From positions 12,885,700 to 12,949,699 of the forward strand of contig NC_069130.1 of NCBI RefSeq assembly GCF_026914265.1: a stretch of DNA of 64,000 nt, read 5' to 3'. A program made the translations under genes and the position numbers. Under the pieces are notes generated by a model that worked only from the letters and a program-made list of their open reading frames with translations, made no database searches and had not been told where the DNA came from. This stretch comes from Mya arenaria (taxonomy: Eukaryota > Mollusca > Bivalvia > Myida > Myidae). How positions within the stretch are numbered: position 1 is the stretch's first letter; each line of letters starts with the position of its first letter. Below, piece by piece: positions 47,401 to 58,269 of the stretch.

Positions 47401-50400
47401 TACAACTTAGGTTAAACAAGTTACACTTGTGCAACATCAACTGAAAGAAAATGAATGTTTTGCTTGTTTTAATATGATAAATTTCAGTGAAAATGTTCAC
47501 CCAGAAGTAACCTTATATTTTTTATCAAACGTTATACGATCATTTGCCTTCCTAGCATTATGGTAGCACAATGGACTTAAGGTGTTTAACTTTTTTTCAA
47601 TTTATTATTTATATTTTATTTTTTTATACCAATATAAATTTGTTGCATCATTTTCCTGTTTTTACTGCAAAAATGTCATAAAGTTTTAAATTGAATGCAT
47701 TAAAACAGCAGCTAATGCCCATTTACACAGTTAAACATTACAAAAATATCTCACCTGAAGATTCACAGCAGACTCCAAAGCATCCACATTTTCTAGGTGT
47801 TTTGAAGAAGAGTTTTCCGACCTGTTGGGCATAGTGCGGATACAACACCTGCTGGGAATAATCAAAACTGTAATGCACCATGGTGTCACCAGTTGCTGAT
47901 TCTGCTTGTCCTGAAATATTGGAAGATTTATAAACACAGATATAACACAATATTGATGAATTAACATTTTTTCACACTTATACAGGATATTATATATATA
48001 CACAAATAACAATGTAAGTGACCTATAGTACAAGCTAATACTAAATTAATCAAGTATTGTGAATTTCTCATATTTTTAAAAGAAATATTGGCTTTCGGTC
48101 ATTATCATGTATTGAGGTTGTTTCTATACACCCCTGCAAAATACCTCTTACTTTGTGATCTTAAGGAAGGCCATTAAAGAACTCTTTTGTCATTTCACAA
48201 TTACTTCTGTTATAGTCCCTTTGACATTTCACTTTCTCTATATGTGCATTGTATGATTCTTATTTTCTTGCTTTTCCTCTTCAGTTAATTTTCCTCCCTT
48301 TGAAATTTCAAAAACATGTTTCGGCACTTAGCACATAAATCTGTGGCAGGCTTCATTACCAGAAGGTAGGGACACAGTTCTTGTCATATTTTCCTAAATT
48401 CTGTCAAAGATAGTTGTCTCTTATCAGATTCAACTGCTGCTTTGCTGTACTCATCATAAATATCAGCTTTTGTTTTATCAGATGGCAACAATAAATATTT
48501 TTCTTTGCGATAGTTCGCCTGACGTCCAGGTAGTGGTACGCCATTATGCTTTCCGTACAAAATCAATTTTTGTTTTACATTTTGTATATCTTCTATTGTT
48601 AAAGCATGTTTTGGCTGCCTATTCTTATTGCCATGCGTCTCTACAAACTACTTTGCCGAACAGAAAATAATCATGTTGGAGCTTGTCCCTGCACTTCTTC
48701 TGATGTTTTGCACTACTGTACAAGTTGTTTCTGAATTATGCTGACAGTGAACCATTTGAAATTTTATGACGGGAACAGCCACACACGGACATATTTATCA
48801 AACTCATCAAAAACACACTCATCGGCAGAAGGACTTTGCAGATGATTACACACATCAGCATTGTCATCATCAGAATCATTATCATCCTCAATGTCGACAG
48901 CATTGTAGGACACAAAATCATTGCCTGCGACTTCCGTGTCAGAAAGATCAACAATGTCAACATTTCCAAAGTAGAGTTGGTCAACAATTTCAAGCTCATC
49001 AGCTAAATCAGGGTCAAATAACTCGTACGGGATGGTACTTGCTGACGATTATTGGCTACACATGATTTCTTCATTAATTATGAAGGTCTATTACATGATT
49101 AAACTAATAGAAATCGGACACCAGTGTTGACAGTTGACATTTTCCGCCATTTAAACTTCCGGTTTAAATTTGTTTTGCTATTTTAGCAATAAGAAACTAT
49201 CAAAGTCGGTTTACAATGTTAATTCCCCTGTTGTATAGATATGAAAACATTCACTTACCTTCATTTTATCCATAAATTCAGCCAAATTCCTTGATTAAAG
49301 TCAATAAACTCCCGCTAGAAATTTGACCTACATGTTTATGCGAAATATTAGGGCAGTAGCAATGTCAAACAAGGGGAGATTACAGCAAGAAGCGCACGTA
49401 TAAGGGAAATAATGTGTAAAAAGGCTAAACACAAATATTTGCTATACATATCCTACCTGAAACTTATGCAAAAGACAGAATACGCAATTTTATTGAAAAA
49501 AAAAGTTAATTGCGTGACGTCAACATATCCATCGATTCGTTTTAAAGCTGCACTCTCACAGATGGAACGTTTGACAACTTATTAATTTTTCTGTCTTGGA
49601 ACGAGCCAATTTTTGCGAAAATCCATTGAATCCAGTCAAATAAGATTGCTGACAAAAAATTAGATCGCAGATTTTTATATTTAAGTTCAAAAATTGATGT
49701 TTTATGCATTTTTTTGGTTTAGGCCATAAAACATTAATTTTCGTTTAATTAAGCTACTTAATTGTATTTAGACAAACTACTGCTGGCGCCCCCTTTTTTC
49801 ACACCTTCTGGTCATGTGACCTCTAATGGGTTTTTCTGGGAGCCAATTCCTCGCTCCATGCTAGTTATTACATGCGCGCTTATCAGACTGGACACTTGCC
49901 ATATGTTTAAATTACCCTCCCACCCATTCCCAATTTATAGTTACAATCCTATTTCTTTTAGTTTTCTTCCCCTTATGGGTATGACGATTAGTTTATATTT
50001 TATCAACAGATGCAATTTTAATTATTGAGTGTTTATATGTTTGTTCATATTGTAATGCGCTTATCATATTATGTAATTGTTTGCCATATTATATTTTGCC
50101 TGTGCTTTATATATGTATTGTTCGCGCGCTTCTGTAGTTTGGAGCAATAGTTTAGTTCATGTAATAAAGCTCCCTTTAACCCCTTATGCAGTTGTTTGTT
50201 TAAGAACGGAAATATGAAAATCTACGACCTGATTTTTGTCAGCAATCTTATATCATTGTTTTGAAGATATTTACGCAAAACTTTGCTCTTTCCAAGACAA
50301 AAAAAAAGTTGTAAAAATGGTCAATCTGTGAGAGTGCAGCTTTAATATATGCATTCAACTAAAATGTGTGCCTTGGAATTAAGAAGCTAAATTTGAACGC

Positions 50401-52435
50401 TTTCACAGAGGAGGCCGCAATTCGACATAAAACTTCGTAAAGGCTAAAAAACGTTACATTTCTACCTATGCATTCTCTTTAACTAACCCGGACTTTGTTA
50501 CAGCTTACACCGGAAGAGGAAGAGCGTGGGGGAAAACGGCGCGTGCAGAACAGAATGGCCGCGCGCCGCTTCCGGGACAAACAGAAAGACAGAGACCACA
50601 ATTTGCAGAAGGTAAACATGAAAAGCATAAAATTCATTATTTTTAGATTAAACATATATTTGTTATAGCTTTCAAAAATAGTGCTTTTATAAAAGAATGA
50701 TAATTTTATTTCGCATTACTTCTGCTTTGAATGTAGCGTCATTAACATCAAGGGAAACGCTACTTGAACTTATGACCGCAGGGCTAAATGTGTGTATTTT
50801 TATGCGGAAGAAAAGAATAAGCAATTTAAGAAGTAACATTATTCAAGCAGAAAAGTATCTTTATGTGACAAAGAACCGTTTTTATGCCCCCACAAAGTGG
50901 CGGCATATAGGGTTGCCCTTGTCCGTACGTACGTACGTCTGTCTGTCTGTCTGTCTGTACGTACGTACGTCCCGAAGATTGTTTCCGATCTAATTCTTGA
51001 AAACCGTTTGTCCAATCCTCACCAAACTTTAAACACATGTTTGTGACCATAATATCTTGATCAAGTTCGATAGTCATGGAAATCGCTTAATGTCATTTAG
51101 GAGTTACGGCCCTTTTTTGCCAAAAATACTTCAAAAATATGTTTCCGATCTAATTCTTGAAAACCGTTTGTCCAATCCTCACCAAACTTTAAACACATGT
51201 TTGTGACCATAATATCTTGATCAAGTTCGATAGTCATGGAAATCGCTTTAGTCATTTAGGAGTTACGGCCCTTTTTTGCCAATATACTTCAAAAATATAT
51301 GTTTCCAATCTAATTCTTGAAAAGTATGTGCCCAATCCTCACCAAACTTTACATACATGATTGTGACCATAATATCTTGATCAAGTTCGATAGCCATGGA
51401 AATCGCTTTAATCATTTAGGAGTTAGGGCCCTTTATTTCCCAACAATACTTAAAATATATCATCTCGATGTAAATGAGATGTGGATCCAACAAGTTTTTT
51501 CCTGCCTGAATGGCGCCATATAACCTATACAGTCTTGCGATGCCGTAAAACCCAACTCAACTCAACTTATCCTATATGTGCAGATTATCCTGAATAATCA
51601 TTATGGCTTATTTTCTGTGACAAAAAATCAAAGTGGGGGCATCCGTGTCCTATGGACACATTTCTAGTTTAAAGCATCTTTTGCCTATTTGGTATTATTT
51701 GAATGCGTTCAGAATAAAACCACAGGAAGTAGGGGGTGTTTGTAAAATTTGTAAAACAAATCACGATAAAAATAAATATTTTATCAATTCAAATATTTCT
51801 CTAAATAGAATGTGTGTCGTGCATATTCAGATTTCATAGAGAGCTTATCATGGCATGCATGTGTTTAATATGATAGTAACTTAATAATAACATTCCATTC
51901 TTTTTGTATTAGATTCTTGTATCCAATGTCAGTTTTTGTACATCTCATGATTTTGTACTTAAAATCACGAAAAGATCTATTCTTAGAAATATATATATAT
52001 ACATATATATGTTTTAACAAAATGCACTTATGATCACGAACGTGGTGGGATCTATGTAACACTCGATACAATGCGAAAAATGGCACGCCTACTAATTTAA
52101 TTATTTAAATGAGGCGGCACCTATGTGCCACACATACATGGTAAATATGTCGGTGATTAAATTAATAATAATTGAAAGATTTAAGACATTAATTGTACAT
52201 AGCGTATAAATAAACATTAACATTTACATGTATACGTCTTGCATCGTTCTCATTTCCATGTTTTCAGGAGTGTAGTCGACTACAAAGCACTCAGACGGAG
52301 TTGAGGTACGAACTGGCGCAGGCGCGAAAGGAAAGGGACGAATTCCGCCAGGCGTTTGATCAACACATGGCCATCTGCCCACTACAGTTTTCCATTATTT
52401 CCATGCGTCAACCTGAAACTCTTGACAACATGTGA
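44402..52435 (+). CDS. bZIP transcription factor copy E', intact twin of E
   Basis: Coding exons 44402-44791, 50504-50611 and 52268-52435; 221 residues. Starts at MEEDKDAQVV; the upstream Met is lost and an in-frame stop precedes. Exon 1 differs from E at three visible residues (V/D, D/N, D/E). Exon 2 reads LTPEEEERGGKRR, NRMAARRFR and RDHNLQK. Exon 3 has the zipper, HMAICPLQ and the same shifted tail FSIISMRQPETLDNM as E. Intron 1 (5.7 kb) carries the opposite-strand transposase-like copy and a MITE with an insertion. Intron 2 (1.66 kb) carries the 783-bp TGCCCCCAC element. Introns are larger than in B, D or F. Confidence 0.8.
45672..49273 (-). pseudogene. Mirror copy of the spliced transposase-like gene, in intron 1 of E'
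   Basis: Reverse-complement copy of 36871-40480 with the same exons, acceptor and donor sites and the same TGA before the ELCPYL block. MDKMK mini-exon at 49273-49259, terminal exon 45921-45672. A few substitutions only (HFCLWK against HFGLWK; near 47220 the CGTAGGGCAAAA counterpart is also altered). Antisense to its bZIP host gene, as in the left arm. Confidence 0.6.
49546..50341. mobile_element. TTAA MITE carrying a 461-bp insertion
   Basis: Counterpart of 36236-36589, with TTAA at 49542-49545 and 50342-50345. An unrelated 461-bp block (49744-50204) interrupts it between ATTAATTTTCG and AACGGAAATATG. Confidence 0.8.
49744..50204. mobile_element. Unclassified 461-bp insertion, right arm only
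   Basis: Starts TTTAATTAAGCTACTTAATT and ends CAGTTGTTTGTTTAAG. Contains ATGTAATAAAGCTCCC near its end (an AATAAA signal). No coding sequence, clear terminal repeat or target duplication beyond one base was found. Absent from the left arm, so inserted after the arms formed or lost from the left. Confidence 0.55.
50885..51667. mobile_element. TGCCCCCAC element with three 160-bp internal repeats
   Basis: Flanked by TTTA (50881-50884 and 51668-51671). Subterminal inverted motifs TGCCCCCAC and GTGGGGGCA. Near the left is (CGTA)n(CTGT)n(CGTA)n. Three tandem units start at 50981, 51141 and 51301 (GTTTCCGATCTAATTCTTGA). The end TATGGACACATTTCTAG is of a type I associate with mollusc repeats. Absent from the left arm, where the empty site can be read near 35690. 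Confidence 0.75.
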
Positions 52436-52738
52436 ACACAGAAACAGATTGAATTTTCTTGATGTTCACCTTTCCGGAGATCATATCAGAATAGGAAAAC
52501 TAAAAACCCTAGGAGATCATAATTATAATCATATCCGGGATTTGCAACCAACATTGGCGGAAATCATAATTATTATAATCCCGGGGAATTAAATGTCAAG
52601 AGATCAAAACAATAAGCTTTTTAGCCACTCACTTTTTCCGTAGATATAAAACTTTCTAATTTTGAATGTATTTTAATTAGTAGAAAATTAATTTCGATTT
52701 GAATATTATAAGTTACGGGGTTAGTAGGTGACCCGATA
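52436..52738 (+). other. 3' flank of copy E'
   Basis: Mirror of 34863-35165. Non-coding. Confidence 0.4.
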
Positions 52739-53143
52739 TTGGAAATACGGATCAAAGGAAATCTTATCGCTCGAACCCGAATATGGCTCCCTGTGCCCCG
52801 TATATCCCATGTCGGGTCACCTGCTGACCATGTATCGTATATATCACGTCGCAAACCTGTTGTGTCATCCGCACATTTCTACAACAGTATACATAGTGCT
52901 GGCAATTTTAAAGTGCCACAGACTGACAGTTTAAGTTTAAATACTTGCTTTTATCAAGAAATCCAGCACTTGAACAGTTTTCATCAAAAGTTAAAAGAAT
53001 TGAAAAATAAGAATACTTTTGAAGTTGAAGTAAAATCACATCTCATTGATGGTATGAAGTGTGCAAAATTAGAACATTTTATTAATTGTGATTCATTTCG
53101 ATTTTTAGCTTGCATAGTAGTGAACAATTTTTGTCAAATATAG
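52739..53143 (+). other. Unrecognised 134-codon open frame, mirror copy
   Basis: Mirror of 34458-34862 with about six residue changes (Q/R, T/A, Q/K, I/V, E/K, K/N). No recognised domain. Confidence 0.3.
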
Positions 53144-53604
53144 TGTCATACCGTTTTACAGTCAGTAATGTTACATTTTTAAGAGGAATTTTAATCTCAG
53201 ACACTTAATCATACTTTAACTAGTCAAAGTATTTTATTTTAATTGTATAAGAAAACCTTACTTAAACAGCCAACATCTAAGAACTTGGCATATATTTATA
53301 TTTTTCATGAGGAACTCATTGAAAATAAGTTGAATAACTTTAATGGTTTATCCTGTGTAGTTACAGTTTTGAGTTTTTCAGTAACGTGTGTGTCCAAAAT
53401 AGTTTTTAATGTTGTAATTTAGTATACATATCATCCCTAACTCTTTGTTAAACATTGTGTGATATAACTATATGTGATATTTGGTTTGTTAATATATGTA
53501 TGACATAATTATATATGCGCGAATAAATCTATCTATCTAAATCTATCTATGTATTTGTCTGTCTATATATCCGTATATAATTTCTCGAACAATTCCGTGG
53601 ATAA
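53144..53604. other. End of palindrome 2 and flank
   Basis: A LINE-derived stub of about 60 bp ends at about 53300, then unique AT-rich DNA with a short (TCTA)n run near 53530. No gene seen. Confidence 0.4.
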
Positions 53605-54075
53605 TATTTGACCTAGTCCAGATTTATTTGACCTAGTCCGGAGTTATTTGAGCTAGTCCGGAGTTATTTGAGCTAGTGCGGAGTTATTTGAGCTAGTCCG
53701 GAGTTATTTGAGCTAGTGCGGAGTTGTTTGAGCTAGTCCGGAGTTATTTGAGCTAGTGCGGAGTTATTAGAGCTAGTCCGGAGTTATTTGAGCTAGTGCG
53801 GAGTTATTTGAGCTAGTCCGGAGTTATTTGAGCTAGTGCGGAGTTATTTGAGCTAGTCCGGAGTTATTCGAGCTAGTCCGAAGTTATTTGAGCTAGTCCG
53901 GAGTTATTCGAGCTAGTCCGGAGTTATTTGACCTAGTCCGGAGTTATTTGAGCTAGTCCGGAGTTATTTCACCTAGTCCGGAGCTATTTGAGCTAGTCCG
54001 AAGTTATTTGAGCTAGTCCGGAGTTATTTGAGCTAGTCCGGAGTTATTCGATCTAGTCCGGAGTTATTTATAATC
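53605..54075. repeat. 20-bp minisatellite
   Basis: About 23 units of GAGTTATTTGAGCTAGTCCG. In the first half, units ending TCCG and TGCG alternate, giving a 40-bp higher-order unit. Confidence 0.95.
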
Positions 54076-54859
54076 CGCTCAGTTGTATTTTTCCCAGGAT
54101 ATTTTGTTGAGATCTAATTTTTCCCTTGCTTAACATAATCCCGGGTTTAATCTAGACTTAGACTTTTACCGGAAATGATGTAAGCGATAGTTTTGGAGAC
54201 CTTTGGTACATGTGTTTTTCTTCACATCGGAGGTTTATTGGAAACGCCTTTTCGCCAATAAATGACGGAGAGGATTCAAAATCCGATAATGCCGTAAAAT
54301 GACTAATTTGTTGAATACTCGGTAAAAAGAAGTGGTCAAAGTTTTGGTAAAACATTTTTCGTACTATATGGGGTAAAGTTTTGAACAAATGTAAAGTCAT
54401 AATACATCGACTTAAAGGGATTCAGTTTATTTGGGTTAAATGCATTTAATGTGTATAACATTACTCAATAGTGGATCCAGTTTCGACATCTCTAGGCTAG
54501 GCAGTGAACGCATATTGAAATGAATAGTTAACTAAACTGACTATATATATACATGTATAAGGGTTTCAGTTTTGGTTAATTGCAACATATGGGCATTGAA
54601 TTACTATATGGGATCTAGTTTTAGTTTTAGTTTTTTAGTTTTTTTTCTAGGCAGTGAAAGCAGGTGTTAATGTACTGTACAGTTGACTTAACTGACTAGA
54701 AGGGATTCAGTTTTGGTAAATTTAATTTTAATGGGATATGGGAATCCAGTTTGATATATTTAAGCTATGGACAATGTATCGAAACAAAAAAGTGAACAAA
54801 ATAGAATCTAGTTTTGGTAAATTTACATATGTATTGTCATATTTTATCGGGCAGTTGAC
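54076..54859. other. Degenerate long-period repeats
   Basis: Around 54410-54800 a motif (AAGGGATTCAGTTTT with TTGGTAAATT, then CTAGGCAGTGAA) recurs about three times at uneven spacing. No coding evidence. Confidence 0.4.
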
Positions 54860-57745
54860 GTACGGTGATCTTATACCTGTAGTTACACGACGTGTAAACC
54901 TGCAGATATACTGCGTGTACGTAAACTGATACCTGTAGCTACACGCCGTGAACATGAACCTATACCTGTAGCTACACGTACGCGGTTTACGTGAACTTAT
55001 ACCTGTAGCTACACGCCTTAACGCGAACTTATTCCTATAGCTACACGCCGTGTACGTGAACTTATACCTGTAGCTACACGCTGTGTACGTGAACTTATAC
55101 CTATAACTACACGCCGTGAACGTGAACCTATACCTGTAGCTACACGCGGTTTAAGTGAACTTATACCTGTAGCTACACGCCGTGCAGTAGCTACACGCCA
55201 TGTAAGAGAACTTATTCCTGAAGCTACACGCCGTGTACGTGAACTTATACCTGTAGCTGAACGCCGTGTACGTCAACTTATACCTGTAGCTGAACGCCGT
55301 GTACGTGAACTTATACTAGTATCTACACGCCATGTAAGTGAACTTATTCCTGTAGCTACACGCCGTGTACGTGAACTCATAACTGTAGCTACACGACGTG
55401 TACGTGAACTGATGCCTGTAGCTACCCGCAATGTACGTGAACTTATACCTGTAGCTACACACGGTGTACGTGAACTTATACCTGTAGCTACACGCCGTTT
55501 ACGTGAACATATACCTGTAGCTACACGCATTGTACGTGAACTTATACCTGAAGCTACACGCCGTGTGCGTGAACTGATACCTGTAGCTACACGCCGTATA
55601 CGTGAACTTGAACCTGTTGCTACACGCCGTGTAAGTGAACTTATACCTGTAGCTGAACGCCGTGTACGTCAACTTATACCTTTAGCTACACGCCGTGTAC
55701 GTGAACTTATACCAGTATCTACACGCCATGTAAGTGAACTTATTCCTGTAGCTACACGCCGTGTACGTGAACTCATAACTGTAGCTACACGACGTGTACG
55801 TGAACTGATGCATGTAGCTACCCGCAATGTACGTGAACTTATACCTGTAGCTACACACGGTGTACGTGAACTTATACCTGTAGCTACACGCCGTTTACGT
55901 GAACTTATACCTGTAGCTACACGCATTGTACGTGAACTTATACCTGAAGCTACACGCCGTGTACGTGAACTTATACCTGTAGCTACACTCCGTGTACGTG
56001 AACTTATACCTGTAGCTACACGCCGTGTACGTGAACTTGAACCTGTTGCTACACGCCGTGTAAGTGAACTTATACCTGTAGCTACACGCCGTGTCCGTGA
56101 ACTTATACCTGTAGCTACACTCCGTGTACGTGAACTTATACCTGTAGCTACACGCCGTGTACGTGAACTTATACCTGTAGCTACACGCCGTGTACGTGAA
56201 CTTATACCTGTAGCTACACTCCATGTACGTGAACTTATACCTGTAGCTACACGCCGTGTACGTGAACTTGAACCTGTTGCTACACGCCGAGTACGTGAAC
56301 TTATACCTGTAGCTACACTCCGTGTACGTGAACTTATACCTGTAGCTACACGCCTTGACGTGAACTTATTCCTGTAGCTAAACGCCGTGTACGTGAACTT
56401 ATACCTGTAGCTACAAGCCATATATGTGAACTTATTCCTGTAGCTACACGCCAAGTACGTGAACTTATACCTGTAGCTACACGCCTTGTACGTGAACTGA
56501 TACCTGTATCTACACGCCGTTTACGTGAACTTATACCTGTAGCTACACGCCGTTTACGTGAACTTATACCTGTAGCTACACGCCGAGTAAGTGAACTTAT
56601 TCCTGTAACTACACGCCAAGTAAGTGAACTTATACCTGTAGCTACACGCCAAGTAAGTGAACGTATTCCTGTAGCTACACGCCATGTAAGTGAACTTATT
56701 CCTGTAGCTTCACGCCTTGACGTGAACTTATTCAGGTAGCTACACGCCATGTAAGTGAACTGATACCTGTAGCTACACGCCTTGACATGAACTTATTCAT
56801 GTAGCTACACGCCATGTAAGTGAACTTTTACCTGTAGCTACACGCCGTGTAAGTGAACGTATTCCTGTAGCTACACGCCATGTAAGTGAACTTATTCCTG
56901 TAGCTACACGCCTTGCCGTGAACTTATTTATGTAGCTACTCGCCGTGTCCGTGAACTTATACCTGTAGCTACACGTCGTTTACGTGAACTGATAACCTGT
57001 AGCTACACGCCTTGTACGTGAACTGATACCTGTAGCTACACGACGTGTACGTGAACTGATACCTGTAGCTACACGACGTGTACGTGAATTGATAACTGTA
57101 GCTTCACGACGTGTACGTGAACTGATACCTGTAGCTACACGCCTTGTACGTAAACTGATACCTGTAGCAGCTACACGCCGTTTACGTGAACTGATACCTG
57201 TAGCTACACGCCGTTTACGTGAACTGATACCTGTAGCTACACGCCGTTTACGTGAACTGATACCTGCAGCTACACGCCTTGTACGTGAACTGATACCTGT
57301 AGCTACACGCCTTGTACGTGAACTTATCAATGTAGCTACACGCATTGTACGTGAACTTATACCTGTAGCTACAGGAAGGTACGTGAACTTATACCTGTAG
57401 CTACACGCCGTTTACGTGAACTTATACCTGTAGCTACACGCCATGTACGTGAACTTATACCTGTAGCTACACGCATTGTACGTGAACTTATACCTGTAGC
57501 TACACGCCTTGTACGTGAACTTATACCTGTAGCTACACGCCTTGTACGTGAACTGATACCTGTAGCTACACGCCGTTTACGTGAACTTATACCTGTAGCT
57601 ACACGCCGTTTACGTGAACTTATACCTGTAGCTAAACGCCATGTACGTGAACTTATACCTGTAGCTACACGCATTGTACGTGAACTTATACCTGTAGCTA
57701 CACGCCTTGTACGTGAACTTATACCTGTAAACGTGTAGCTAATAC
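54860..57745. repeat. 33-bp minisatellite, array 2
   Basis: Nearly 90 units of the CCTGTAGCTACACGCCGTGT/ACGTGAACTTATA repeat, almost all 33 bp. A larger block of about 400 bp (roughly 55312-55690) is itself repeated at 55714-56060. Open frames up to 321 codons on plus (11-residue repeat VRELIPVATRR) and 261 on minus arise because 33 is a multiple of three. I do not call a gene. Confidence 0.95.
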
Positions 57746-58269
57746 ATAAAAAGGGATGAAATACAGTACATGGCATAACTCGTGTCTCCAGTTCATAACA
57801 AAAATTATTGGCCGTTCAATCGTCCATGTTTTCGATTTTTCGTTTAGACAATATTATTTCATATTTAAGGTAAGTAACTCCGATATATATCAGGTATGAT
57901 ACTATTTTGAGTTTTGTCCCCTTACTCAATGTCATCGATATCGTGATCCGATATAAATAGCCAATTGACCTGTAAAAAGAAGGACGTTTCAAGTACATGT
58001 AATTGTGAAATAGGTCCTCGTTATTTCATCAACGTCTCGAAGGTAAATACACAGTCTAAGAAGCACGTTCTTATTCATCATATTAGTAAGTTAATCAGTA
58101 ATTATAATATATTTTTTTAATAATAATAATACAAATTATAATAAGAATAAGAATAAGAAGAATTATAATAAAACGTACCGGTTGGGCCTCATTTCTTAAG
58201 TAGTTATATTTTGATATTTAGAAAAACAATTGCTCATGTCTAATTTTACAGCTGTTTTCTTTCAGCTCA
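57746..58269 (+). other. Upstream region of copy F
   Basis: Non-coding; resembles the stretch after array 1 (3550-3900) and that before exon 1 of B, but lacks the LTR insertion (CATTTCTTAAGTAGTTATA at 58190). Short (AAT)n/(AAG)n runs near 58110-58160. TTTCTTTCAG precedes the ATG and may end an untranslated exon. Confidence 0.45.

Larger units (their letters stand above)
43872..53300 (+). repeat. Palindrome 2, right arm
   Basis: Reverse complement of 34300-42284, about 1.4 kb longer. Differences are a 461-bp insertion (49744-50204), a 783-bp insertion (50885-51667) and a stretch of about 245 bp kept here (about 51766-52010) but missing in the left arm. Confidence 0.9.

Noticed and set aside
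55412-56377. 321-codon open frame (and 261 codons on the other strand)
   Set aside because: It lies wholly in the 33-bp minisatellite. Unit length divisible by three keeps several frames open at once, and no non-repeat domain or splice structure is present.
54860-57745. CRISPR-like array
   Set aside because: Units are contiguous without unique spacers, and the genome is clearly eukaryotic.
56346-57776. Further frames of 103-135 codons on both strands
   Set aside because: Same 33-bp array; shadows of each other and of the repeat unit.
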